A stretch of DNA of 64,000 bases from Methylophaga sp. 41_12_T18 (GTDB lineage Bacteria > Pseudomonadota > Gammaproteobacteria > Nitrosococcales > Methylophagaceae), in the NCBI GenBank assembly GCA_002163115.1, contig MAAI01000025.1, forward strand, positions 1 to 64,000, read 5' to 3'. The notes beneath the pieces were generated by a model. The model had not been told where the DNA came from. It was given only the letters and a program-made list of their open reading frames with translations, and made no database searches. Below are positions 47,977-57,666 of this stretch, piece after piece; position 1 is the stretch's first letter, and the number at the start of each line of letters is the position of its first letter. Made by a program: the position numbers and the translations under genes.

Positions 47977-49464
47977 TTAATAGATTAAGTTAGATAAGTG
48001 GCGTAAATGTGGCATCAAGTCCATGGCAAGCATACCGCGCTCACCATCTTTCTCAGCTGCTTTATTACCTGCCATGCCGTGCAGTGTCACACCGACACAA
48101 GCCGCATCCATTAATGGGAAATGTTGGGCTAATAGACCACCAATTACGCCGGCCAGTACATCACCCATGCCACCACTACCCATACCTGGGTTGCCCCATG
48201 TTGATAAGCGGGTTGGTGCTTCACCGTTATAAATAAGTGTGCCGGAACCTTTTAATACGATAATACCGCCATAACGATTCTGAAGTTCTTTTACTGCTGC
48301 AAAACGATCGGCTTGGATTTCAGCAGATGAGCAACCTAACAGTCGAGCGGCTTCACCTGGATGCGGTGTGAGGATCCATTGGTCATGACGTTGTGGGTTT
48401 TTACTAAGCAGGTTTAATGCATCAGCATCGACCACTAAAGGTAGCTTAGAATCGACTGCTTTTTGGAATAATGAAGCACCCCATTCGCCTTGTCCTAAGC
48501 CTGGACCAATAGTTAGCGCGTTAGCTGGGCGTAAGAAAGGGTCTAGATCATCGGCATGTTCCACGCCGTGACACATCAATTCTGGTCGAACGAGATTTAA
48601 CAATGGGCCATGGGTACTACGAGTGGCAATACTGGTTAAGCCTGCTCCAACACGTGCACCGGCTTCAGCAGCAACGCGTGCCGCGCCTGACATGCCATGG
48701 TCACCACCAATAATTAATAGGTGGCCATATAAACCTTTATGACCCGTGCGCTCTCTAGCTGCTAATCCAGCGGCATCATTTTCTAAGCTGACCCGACGGG
48801 CAATGGGCGTTAGTTCGCGATAGATAGATGATGGGATTTTTAACGAATCGAAACAAACGGTGCCACAGTAGTTTGGACCTTCACCGGTGAATAGGCCTTT
48901 ATTTAAGCCGATAAAGCTTAAGGTTATACTCGCTTTAACTGCGATGCCTAAGGCACTTCCTGTATCTGAATGTAGACCTGATGGACTATCAAGAGATAGC
49001 ACCGGCGCACGCTTATCATTGTTGATCGCTTCTATTGCGGCTTTAAATTGGCCTGTTATTTCACGATTAATACCAGTGCCTAACATAGCATCTACGATGA
49101 CGTCGGTAGAAGGTAATGTATCTTTAAAAGTGTGGACTTCTGCTCCTGTAGCCAGCAATGCATCACGAGCCGCAGCCGTTTCTAGGCTTAATTTATTAGC
49201 ATCACCTACTTGGTAGACAACAACACGGTAGTCTTGTTCTAAGGCTTGTTTAGCAAGGTCAAAACCATCGCCGCCATTATTACCGGTACCACAGACAATT
49301 AATAATCGTTCAGCTTGAGGCCAATGATTCTTGATTGTTGTTAGCGCTGCTGCGCCTGCTCTAGCCATAAGTGTAGATGTAGCTATATCGTGCTGTTCAG
49401 TAATGATGCGATCTAATTCACGAGTTTGTGCTGCAGTATAAAGATCGTGTGGTAGGTTAAGCAT
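47977..49464 (-). CDS. nnr: Bifunctional NAD(P)H-hydrate epimerase/dehydratase
   Basis: The enzyme repairs hydrated NAD(P)H. The 495-residue protein has the YjeF N-terminal epimerase domain (LIVCGTGNNGGDGFDLAK, DAMLGTGI) and the C-terminal ADP-dependent dehydratase domain (IGPGLGQGEWG, VDADALNLL, LTPHPGEAARLLG, GNPGMGSGGMGDVLAGVIGG). It is the first gene of the nnr-tsaE-amiB-mutL run. Length is normal. Confidence 0.96.
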   Translation of the reverse strand: MLNLPHDLYTAAQTRELDRIITEQHDIATSTLMARAGAAALTTIKNHWPQAERLLIVCGTGNNGGDGFDLAKQALEQDYRVVVYQVGDANKLSLETAAARDALLATGAEVHTFKDTLPSTDVIVDAMLGTGINREITGQFKAAIEAINNDKRAPVLSLDSPSGLHSDTGSALGIAVKASITLSFIGLNKGLFTGEGPNYCGTVCFDSLKIPSSIYRELTPIARRVSLENDAAGLAARERTGHKGLYGHLLIIGGDHGMSGAARVAAEAGARVGAGLTSIATRSTHGPLLNLVRPELMCHGVEHADDLDPFLRPANALTIGPGLGQGEWGASLFQKAVDSKLPLVVDADALNLLSKNPQRHDQWILTPHPGEAARLLGCSSAEIQADRFAAVKELQNRYGGIIVLKGSGTLIYNGEAPTRLSTWGNPGMGSGGMGDVLAGVIGGLLAQHFPLMDAACVGVTLHGMAGNKAAEKDGERGMLAMDLMPHLRHLSNLIY

Positions 49465-49647
49465 AGAATGTATTCCGGTTCAGAATTGTAAGGGGTGCGA
49501 AAGAGTCGCAGTCCAAAAATCGTCAATTCATGATATTAGTGAAACGTCACGCAGTGTAGGTCATCTATTGTATCAATAAAACTCAAATATTTTGATTCTT
49601 ATGATAAGTAATGCTTATTAATCACTGCCTGACCTATAATAGCTAGC

Positions 49648-50706
49648 ATGGCGGAGCTAAAGACAGCGATTACGATGAATGATTTATTAATAAAAACTCA
49701 GCAATGGGCACAATCATTCGGTTTTCAGCAGCTAGGCGTTAGTGATATTGATTTATCTAAAGCTGAGGAGCAACTTGCTAGTTGGCTTAAAGCTGGATTT
49801 CATGGTGACATGGATTACATGCAACGACATGGTACTAAACGCAGCCGACCGGAAGAGTTAGTGCCGGGTACGGTTCGAGTCATCACCGTCAGAATGGATT
49901 ATATGCCTGATCATGTTGAAGACTCATGGTCAGTTATTAATGATGAACAGCAAGGCTTTATTTCTCGTTATGCTTTAGGTCGTGATTATCATAAGTTAAT
50001 GCGAAAGCGCTTATTAAAGTTGGCTAAAAAACTGGAGGAGGAAGTTGCCTCGTCAGCGTATCGCGTTTTTTGTGATAGTGCGCCAGTGATGGAAAAAGCC
50101 TTAGCTCAGAAGTCGGGTATCGGTTGGATTGGCAAGCACAGTAATATCTTAAACCGCGAGCATGGCTCCTATTTCTTCTTGGGTGAAATCTACACTGATA
50201 TCCCGCTGCCAGTCACTGCGGAAACATCTGAACACTGTGGCTCATGCACATCTTGCATTGATATCTGTCCTACTAAAGCAATAGTTGCGCCTTATCAAGT
50301 GGATGCGCGACGCTGTATTTCCTACCTGACCATTGAATTGCGAGAGTCGATACCCGTAGAGTTTCGCTCTCTTATGGGCAATCGAATTTATGGTTGTGAT
50401 GATTGTCAGTTAGTTTGTCCTTGGAATAAGTTTTCTCAAACCACAGATGAATCCGCTTATTCCCCCCGACTGGGACTGGATTCGCCACAGCTGGTCGATT
50501 TATTTGCGTGGACTGAACCAGAATTTCTGAGCCGGTTAGAAGGTAGTCCTATTCGACGAATAGGTTATGAATGTTGGCTGAGGAATATTGCTGTTGCCTT
50601 AGGTAATGCCAACAAGAGCGAAACTGTTACCGCTGCACTGCAAGGACGTCTGAATGACCCATCAGCGATGGTTCGAGAACATGTTGAGTGGGCATTAGCT
50701 CAATAA
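49648..50706 (+). CDS. queG: Epoxyqueuosine reductase
   Basis: QueG carries out the last step of queuosine synthesis in tRNA, using cobalamin and two 4Fe-4S clusters. The 352-residue protein has CGSCTSCIDICPTKA and GCDDCQLVCPW for the clusters, GKHSNILNREHGSYFFLGEI and a C-terminal HEAT-like end. A TATAAT lies at 49635-49640, only seven bases before the ATG at 49648. If this is the promoter, the mRNA is leaderless, or translation starts at the ATG at 49675. It is divergent from nnr. Confidence 0.94.
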   Translation: MAELKTAITMNDLLIKTQQWAQSFGFQQLGVSDIDLSKAEEQLASWLKAGFHGDMDYMQRHGTKRSRPEELVPGTVRVITVRMDYMPDHVEDSWSVINDEQQGFISRYALGRDYHKLMRKRLLKLAKKLEEEVASSAYRVFCDSAPVMEKALAQKSGIGWIGKHSNILNREHGSYFFLGEIYTDIPLPVTAETSEHCGSCTSCIDICPTKAIVAPYQVDARRCISYLTIELRESIPVEFRSLMGNRIYGCDDCQLVCPWNKFSQTTDESAYSPRLGLDSPQLVDLFAWTEPEFLSRLEGSPIRRIGYECWLRNIAVALGNANKSETVTAALQGRLNDPSAMVREHVEWALAQ

Positions 50707-50892
50707 TGTAAGGTAATTAAAGAGTCATGAATTATCGTTAAGCTGCTGCTTAGCGGGTGTTCATTACGGTAAAGGTTGAGGCAGACTTTGAGCTAATTAA
50801 CTGTCATTGGCACAATAAGTACCTTAGTTGAGCAATTAAAAGCATAGCTTGATACGGTTATATGAACTTTGAAGTGGTGGATTTAAACAAGT

Positions 50893-52815
50893 ATGGATAA
50901 CAGACATCGTAAAGGTCGGCCTTTTTCAACAGTATTAGAATGTGCTATTTCTCGCCGACAAGTTGTTAAGGCGGGATTAACTGCTTTGGTTGCTACGCCG
51001 TTATCGAGTCTGGCTGAAACGAAGTTATCACCGGTTGTGAGCTCTGCCTTATTAGGCTTTAACTCTGTTGCGGTGAGTGACCTCATTGATGACGTGGTGG
51101 TGCCACGAGGTTATAGTGCTGAGGTTTTTTATCGTTGGGGAGATCCTGTCTCTGATGGGCCAAGTTTTAAGATGGATGGTAGTAATACTGCCCAAGAACA
51201 GTTGCAACAAGCAGGCATGCATCATGATGCTATTCAGTTTTATCCAATAACAACAGACTCCTCGCTGGATGAGCGTGGTTTGTTAGTGATGAATCATGAA
51301 TATATAGATCCACAAATCTTACATATTGGCGGTGGTGTATTTGACCAGCCACTGCAATTTAGTGCTGAAAAAGTATTAAAAGAACAATATGCACATGGCA
51401 TCTCTGTTATTGAAATAAAAAAAGATAATACTCAATGGCAGATAGTTCGTCCGTCATCGTTGGCCAGACGCATCACGGCGACAACAGCGATGACAGTTGC
51501 TGGCCCCGTCGCTGGCAGTGACTATATAAAAACCGAAGCGGATCCTGATGGCAAAGTAATTCTTGGTACTTTTAATAATTGCTCTAATGGCAAGATGCCT
51601 TGGGGGACTTATCTAAGCTGTGAAGAAAATGTTAATGGCTATTTCAAGCTATCAAACCCTGAAAAAAAGAGTGATAAACAACAGTTAGCTTGGCAACGCT
51701 ATAATTTTGGTAATAGTTATTATGGTTGGCATCAGCATGACCAGCGTTTTAATTTAGATCTGCATCCTAATGAAGCTAATCGTTTTGGCTGGGTGATTGA
51801 GTTTGACCCCTTTAACCCAACAAGCCAGCCGGTGAAGCGAACGGCGCTAGGCCGATTTTTTCATGAAAATGTGGCACATAAATTAGCTAAAGATAAGCGA
51901 ATTGCTTTGTACTCTGGTGATGATTCCCAGTTTGAATATGTTTATAAATTCATCAGTGCTAAATCGTGGGATGGCACGCCAGGCGCACATCATGGTCAGT
52001 TATTAGATGAAGGCGTATTGTATGTCGCTAGGTTTGATGATGATGGTAGCGGCCAATGGCTACCGTTAGTCTTTGGACTAAGTGCATTAACTAAGGAAAA
52101 TGGTTTTGATAGTCAAGCAGATGTATTAGTGCATGCTCGATTAGCAGCTGACGCTGTTGGTGCAACAGCAATGGATCGACCTGAGTGGATTACAGTACAT
52201 CCTGATACCGGTGCTATTTTTGTTTCGATGACCAATAATAGTAAACGGGGTAAGGAAGGCAAGCCGGCCAAAGATGCGGCTAATCCTCGTGATCACAATA
52301 ACTTTGGTCATATAGTGCAGTTAAATGAGCAAGATGCTGCAGACCTACAGTTTAACTGGCAGATTTTTACGCTTGCCGGAGCTGAGCAAGATAAGCAAAG
52401 CACTATCTATGGTGATGGTTATGCAAACCCAGATGGCTTAATGATTGATGACCGAGGAGTATTGTGGGTTCAGACTGATATTAGTGCCAGTAAGCTGAAT
52501 AGCGGAGCATTTGAAGCGTTTGGTAATAATCAAATGTTAGCTATTGATCCGGTAACAGGAGAGTCACGTCGGTTTTTAACTGGTCCGGTGGGCTGTGAGG
52601 TGACCGGCGTAGCAATGACACCAGACTTAACTGCGATGTGGGTCAATATTCAGCACCCAGGAGATGTACCAGCTAAATTGAAGCAGCAAGGGCAGGTGAA
52701 GACGCCTGACTATCCGAATGCTGCCAGTAACTGGCCTGATAAGGCTGAGAATGGTCGGCCGCGTTCCGCCACCGTCATGATTACAAAAGACGATGGCGGC
52801 ATTATCGGCAGTTAA
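50893..52815 (+). CDS. phoX: PhoX-family alkaline phosphatase
   Basis: The 640-residue protein belongs to the PhoX/DUF839 family of calcium- and iron-dependent alkaline phosphatases. The N-terminus carries a Tat-type signal (SRRQVVKAGLTALVATPLSSLA, about 20-41). Downstream are GLLVMNHEYIDP, GTFNNCSNGKMPWGTYLSCEEN, RPEWITVHPDTGAIFVSMTNN and DGLMIDDRGVLWVQTD, with the Cys/Glu and Asp residues of the metal site. It would release phosphate in the periplasm. The stop is directly adjacent to that of orn. An inverted repeat (52766-52776 with 52789-52799) lies in the last codons and might aid termination. No PhoB box was recognised. Confidence 0.92.
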   Translation: MDNRHRKGRPFSTVLECAISRRQVVKAGLTALVATPLSSLAETKLSPVVSSALLGFNSVAVSDLIDDVVVPRGYSAEVFYRWGDPVSDGPSFKMDGSNTAQEQLQQAGMHHDAIQFYPITTDSSLDERGLLVMNHEYIDPQILHIGGGVFDQPLQFSAEKVLKEQYAHGISVIEIKKDNTQWQIVRPSSLARRITATTAMTVAGPVAGSDYIKTEADPDGKVILGTFNNCSNGKMPWGTYLSCEENVNGYFKLSNPEKKSDKQQLAWQRYNFGNSYYGWHQHDQRFNLDLHPNEANRFGWVIEFDPFNPTSQPVKRTALGRFFHENVAHKLAKDKRIALYSGDDSQFEYVYKFISAKSWDGTPGAHHGQLLDEGVLYVARFDDDGSGQWLPLVFGLSALTKENGFDSQADVLVHARLAADAVGATAMDRPEWITVHPDTGAIFVSMTNNSKRGKEGKPAKDAANPRDHNNFGHIVQLNEQDAADLQFNWQIFTLAGAEQDKQSTIYGDGYANPDGLMIDDRGVLWVQTDISASKLNSGAFEAFGNNQMLAIDPVTGESRRFLTGPVGCEVTGVAMTPDLTAMWVNIQHPGDVPAKLKQQGQVKTPDYPNAASNWPDKAENGRPRSATVMITKDDGGIIGS

Positions 52816-53376
52816 TTAGCTGGTTGTTTCAGGTAACTTTATAAAGTGTTCGCGATAGTGTTGTAGTTCGCGGATTGAATCTTTAACGTCATCCATCGCC
52901 AGGTGGGAAGATTTTTTCTTAAATGATTTTTCTACTTTTGGTGCCCAACGTCGGGCCAGTTCTTTAAGGGAACTGACATCTAGGTTGCGGTAGTGGAAGT
53001 AGGCTTCCAACTCCGGCATACAACGCGCCATAAAACGGCGATCTTGGCAGATGCTATTACCGCACATCGGCGATACGCCCGCAGGCACGTGTTCTGCTAG
53101 AAATTCGATGGTTTGGCGTTCAGCATCAGCTTCGTTCAAACTGCTGTCTTTAACTCGTTTTACTAAACCAGAGTTACCATGCTGGCGGGTATTCCACTCA
53201 TCCATAGCTGCAAGTCGTTCATCTGATTGCTTAATCGCTAGAATAGGTCCTTCAGCGATGACGTTAAGATCAGCGTCAGTAACAATGGTCGCAATCTCAA
53301 TGATGGCGTCATTATTGGTATCAAGACCTGTCATTTCAAGGTCAATCCAAATAAGGTTTTTTTTGCTTTTAGCCAT
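52816..53376 (-). CDS. orn: Oligoribonuclease
   Basis: Orn degrades short RNA fragments, including pGpG from cyclic di-GMP breakdown. The 186-residue protein is a DEDD exonuclease with [48 protein letters not shown] and [21 protein letters not shown]. Two diguanylate cyclases in the window would make its second role relevant. It is convergent with phoX with no gap between stops. Confidence 0.97.
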   Translation of the reverse strand: MAKSKKNLIWIDLEMTGLDTNNDAIIEIATIVTDADLNVIAEGPILAIKQSDERLAAMDEWNTRQHGNSGLVKRVKDSSLNEADAERQTIEFLAEHVPAGVSPMCGNSICQDRRFMARCMPELEAYFHYRNLDVSSLKELARRWAPKVEKSFKKKSSHLAMDDVKDSIRELQHYREHFIKLPETTS

Positions 53377-53482
53377 AATATCCGTCTTTATTTTATTATT
53401 TCGGTGAACTTACTTGCCACAGATTGTATCAAACGCTAATCTGCATGGCATGTAATGTTTTAAAGAGTGAAAATATAACGAT

Positions 53483-54727
53483 ATGAATGAGTTTACTTGG
53501 GTTTTCCTAATTGCGTTGGTTTTAATGACCGCCGTTGAGTTATGGCTATCATTGCGACAAGGTCGGCATGTACTGGCTCACCGCGATAAAATTCCAGCAG
53601 CCTTTAAAGAAGAAGTAAGTTTAGCGGCCCATCAAAAAGCGGCGGACTATACTCAAGCGAAGGGCAAGTTTGGCCGATTTGAAAGTGTGTTTGGCATGGT
53701 GTTATTGCTAGTTTGGACCTTAGGTGGCGGGCTTGCACTATTGTCCGGTGCTTGGGCTGATTTAGGCTGGCCAGCACCAATAACGGGCATTGCTTTCATC
53801 TTAAGCTTTTTTATTGTGGGTTCGATTATTGAACTGCCACTATCTTGGTACAAAACCTTTGTTTTAGAACAAAAGTTTGGTTTTAACAAAAATACACCGA
53901 GCTTATTTCTTTCTGATCTGGTCAAACAAACTGTATTAATGATTGCATTAGGTGCACCGATAATTTGGGCTGCATTGTGGTTAATGAACAGTACCGGTGA
54001 ATATTGGTGGTTATATTTATGGGCGGCTTGGATCGGTTTTGGTTTGGTGATGATGTGGGCATACCCAGCATTCATAGCACCGTTATTTAATAAGTTTACG
54101 CCACTTGAAGATGAGCAGTTAAAAGCACGAGTTGAAAGCTTATTGCAACGTTGTGGCTTTAAAAGCCAAGGCATTTATGTGATGGATGGTTCTCGTCGCT
54201 CAGGTCATGGTAATGCTTACTTTACTGGCTTAGGTAACAATAAACGTATTGTATTTTTTGATACTTTATTGGAATCATTAAATGAAGATCAAATTGAAGC
54301 GGTATTAGCACATGAATTAGGTCATTTTCGTCGCAAACATGTAATGAAAAACATGGCGGTAATGGCGCTACTTAGTTTGGTTGGTTTAGCCGCCTTAGGT
54401 TGGGCTTCAGCTGAGCCTTGGTTTTATAGCGGTTTAGGAGTTACTGATAATAGTAGTGCTATGGCATTAGTATTATTCATGTTGGTTATCCCGGTATTTA
54501 GCTTCTTTTTACATCCGATGATGACGGCATTATCACGTAAATATGAATTCGAGGCAGATGAGTATGCCGCTTCGGTTTCTAGTGCGGATCACTTAATCCA
54601 GGCCTTAGTTGTGTTATTCCAAGAAAATGCCAGTACTTTAACGCCTGACCCATTAGTGTCTGCAATTTATGACTCACATCCACCAGCTACATTGCGTGTG
54701 GCACATTTACAAAAAAATAATAGTTAA
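53483..54727 (+). CDS. M48 family metallopeptidase (Ste24-like)
   Basis: The 414-residue integral membrane protease has an N-terminal M48 extension and helices. The zinc motif is AHELGHFRRKHVMKNM, with the third ligand Glu in YEFEADEYAAS. Its length and pattern fit Ste24/CAAX-protease-like proteins rather than the shorter HtpX. Bacteria lack CAAX prenylation, so a membrane-protein quality-control role is more likely. It shares about 106 bp of divergent DNA with orn. Confidence 0.92.
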   Translation: MNEFTWVFLIALVLMTAVELWLSLRQGRHVLAHRDKIPAAFKEEVSLAAHQKAADYTQAKGKFGRFESVFGMVLLLVWTLGGGLALLSGAWADLGWPAPITGIAFILSFFIVGSIIELPLSWYKTFVLEQKFGFNKNTPSLFLSDLVKQTVLMIALGAPIIWAALWLMNSTGEYWWLYLWAAWIGFGLVMMWAYPAFIAPLFNKFTPLEDEQLKARVESLLQRCGFKSQGIYVMDGSRRSGHGNAYFTGLGNNKRIVFFDTLLESLNEDQIEAVLAHELGHFRRKHVMKNMAVMALLSLVGLAALGWASAEPWFYSGLGVTDNSSAMALVLFMLVIPVFSFFLHPMMTALSRKYEFEADEYAASVSSADHLIQALVVLFQENASTLTPDPLVSAIYDSHPPATLRVAHLQKNNS

Positions 54728-54739
54728 GAACAAGGTTTG

Positions 54740-54770
54740 CTGCTGGCAGTATGGTTAGTACTGCCAGCAG
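54740..54770. terminator. Strong hairpin downstream of the M48 protease gene
   Basis: CTGCTGGCAGTA and TACTGCCAGCAG form a perfect 12-bp stem with a 7-base loop, 12 bp after the stop. There is no T run on either side, so it may be a 3'-end stabilising stem rather than an intrinsic terminator. Confidence 0.45.
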
Positions 54771-54880
54771 TGGCTCATGCGCTTGCTTCACTTATTAGCG
54801 AGCGGAGTCAGTCTTATGTTTGTGGGTGCGAAAGTTAAACGGGATGGCTGTATGGTTGCGTCGCGAGGCTGTGTGTAGCT

Positions 54881-54904
54881 GCTGTTGCTCGGCTGAGCAA
54901 CAGC
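54881..54904. other. GC-rich hairpin in the same gap
   Basis: GCTGTTGCTC and GAGCAACAGC form a perfect 10-bp stem around GGCT. It lies about 40 bp past the stop of the diguanylate cyclase gene on the minus strand and has no T run. Together with the hairpin at 54740 it makes a structured, relatively GC-rich gap of 217 bp between two convergent genes. Confidence 0.45.
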
Positions 54905-54944
54905 AAACGGTTTTAGCTATTGCGATTTATCAGTTGTAACGTGC

Positions 54945-55979
54945 TTAGAAGACACTGACTTGGTTGCGGCCATTGGCTTTAGATAAGTATAAAGCTTGAT
55001 CGGCACGATCAATTAATTCATTTGGTGTATCTGTTGCTTTCATTAAGCTCATGCCAATAGAGACGGTTACTTGGCCAATGCTTTCATCACTGTTTTTCTT
55101 TTTGAGGCGGCTATTGGCAAGTTGGTCTTTAATTTTATTGGCAACCTTGACTGCTTCTTCTTCAGAGGTATTTAACAACAACATCGCCATTTCTTCGCCA
55201 CCATAACGAGCCGACAGATGAGTATCGCCACCGTGTTTTTTCATGATGCCTGAAAAGTATTGCAACACTTTGTCACCGAGTAAATGGCCAAAGGTATCAT
55301 TTAACTTTTTGAAGTTATCAAGGTCAAACATCACCAAGGTAACTGTAATTTCGCTTTGTTGACATAACACGGCAATTTCTTGATTAAACGCACCGCGATT
55401 AAGCAAGCCGGTGAGGCCATCTGTACGGGCAGTCTTTTTAATTGCTTCCATCTCGGACTTGAGCTTCAGCATATCTTGAGATGATTGCGCTAACTCTTGT
55501 TTGAGATCGCTACTGGTACTGGCGAGGGTTTGCGTTTGTTGTAAAATTTCACCGATAAGATTTTTTAATTCATCAACATCACTCAAGTTTTCCAGTAATG
55601 ATTGTGTATTGTTAATATCCGAAGCACAGGCACTGGCTTTGGTTTCTGCCTTATTAATATTGCTTAAGGTGTTGTCTACGATGAGCTTCATGCCATTATT
55701 AGTTTTTTGAATACGCTCAGGCATGCCCATTAATACGTATTTTTCATACATATGCTGGGTGATGTCGGCGGTAATAGCATCACCGTTATTTAGGTGAACA
55801 TCAATGGCATCAATAAGTGCTTGATTATCCCCGGATACATATTCGTACCAAACGGCATAATTAACTGGGTTTATTGGCGTTTTGTGTTTATTAATGAGAG
55901 GTAAAGCACGTCTTAAGTTTTCAGACGCATGCTGGGCAACATGGTTGTATATAGGTGGAAACGACGCTATTTTAGACAA
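54945..55979 (-). CDS. Diguanylate cyclase (GGDEF) with helical N-terminus
   Basis: The 344-residue protein has a predicted helical N-terminal region (1-180), including a coiled-coil-like stretch from about 105 to 180, and a C-terminal GGDEF domain with the signature GGEEM (260-264). TDGLTGLLNRGAF and MFDLDNFKKLNDTFGH are intact, so it is probably active. The RxxD inhibitory site is missing, unlike in the other cyclase of the window. There is no membrane segment. The N-terminal part resembles the region of unknown function seen in several soluble cyclases. The start is TTG after GTGAG. Confidence 0.9.
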   Translation of the reverse strand: MSKIASFPPIYNHVAQHASENLRRALPLINKHKTPINPVNYAVWYEYVSGDNQALIDAIDVHLNNGDAITADITQHMYEKYVLMGMPERIQKTNNGMKLIVDNTLSNINKAETKASACASDINNTQSLLENLSDVDELKNLIGEILQQTQTLASTSSDLKQELAQSSQDMLKLKSEMEAIKKTARTDGLTGLLNRGAFNQEIAVLCQQSEITVTLVMFDLDNFKKLNDTFGHLLGDKVLQYFSGIMKKHGGDTHLSARYGGEEMAMLLLNTSEEEAVKVANKIKDQLANSRLKKKNSDESIGQVTVSIGMSLMKATDTPNELIDRADQALYLSKANGRNQVSVF

Positions 55980-56099
55980 AGTTCACTCACTAGGAATAGT
56001 TGAAGTTTAATACATCCTGTTATCAAAATGAGTGTCTGTGCGTGGGACATCATTAGCATGGCATCTTGCTTTGCTAGACGACGCCATCATACAACACTT

Positions 56100-56543
56100 T
56101 TAGTTATCGTGTAGGCGAACGGCCAATACGTCACATTTGGCATGATGTAAAACACCATTAGCAGTAGATCCTAATAGTAATTGAATGCCATGTCGGCCAT
56201 GGGAACCAACGACGATTAAATCGACATCATTTTCTTGGCCGATTCGAACTATATCGTGATTAGGGCTGCCGAATTGCACCCATTGGTTGTCGGCGGCAAT
56301 GTTTAAGCTAGCAGCGAGGGCTAAAGTTTGCTTGGTCGCAGACTCTAACAAGGCATCACGCATATCAATATCTACACTGATCATTGGCTCATAAGCAAAG
56401 TCAGTGATGGGGAAGTCTTCAACGATATGGCAAATACTAAGTTTGGCATTATTTCGCTCAGCTATTTGACGGGCTTTATCGCAAACCAGTTGGCTATGGT
56501 TAGAAAAGTCGGCCGCAATCAAAATATGTTGATAGTGTGACAT
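56100..56543 (-). CDS. Universal stress protein
   Basis: The protein of about 147 residues is a single UspA domain. It starts YQHILIAADFS and ends GSHGRHGIQLLLGSTANGVLHHAKCDVLAVR, the ATP-binding motif G-2x-G-9x-G. I place the start at the ATG at 56543, seven bases after GAGGAG; the GTG at 56558 overlaps that ribosome site. It is separated from trxB by a strong terminator. Confidence 0.93.
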   Translation of the reverse strand: MSHYQHILIAADFSNHSQLVCDKARQIAERNNAKLSICHIVEDFPITDFAYEPMISVDIDMRDALLESATKQTLALAASLNIAADNQWVQFGSPNHDIVRIGQENDVDLIVVGSHGRHGIQLLLGSTANGVLHHAKCDVLAVRLHDN

Positions 56544-56561
56544 GGCATTACTCCTCACAAA

Positions 56562-56593
56562 AAAAAGGGCAGGTAAAATACCTGCCCTTAATA
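56562..56593 (-). terminator. Terminator after trxB
   Basis: AAGGGCAGGTA and TACCTGCCCTT form a perfect 11-bp stem with a 3-base loop, followed on the minus strand by a run of eight T. It lies right after the trxB stop and just ahead of the universal stress gene. Confidence 0.92.
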
Positions 56594-56594
56594 A

Positions 56595-57539
<945 letters not shown>

Positions 57540-57666
57540 TTATCTCCAAAGCGAATTTTAGTAATTGTTTTTAGAGTACCTACCCTAGTTAATTTGGTAA
57601 AGCGTTACAGTTGAAAAGCTGTGTTAAAATCAGCCGTTAATATGTTGGCTATACTGGAAAAAGACC

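Noticed and set aside
52766-52799. Inverted repeat at the 3' end of phoX as a terminator
   Set aside because: It lies inside the coding sequence and lacks a T run; it is mentioned only as a possible aid to termination.
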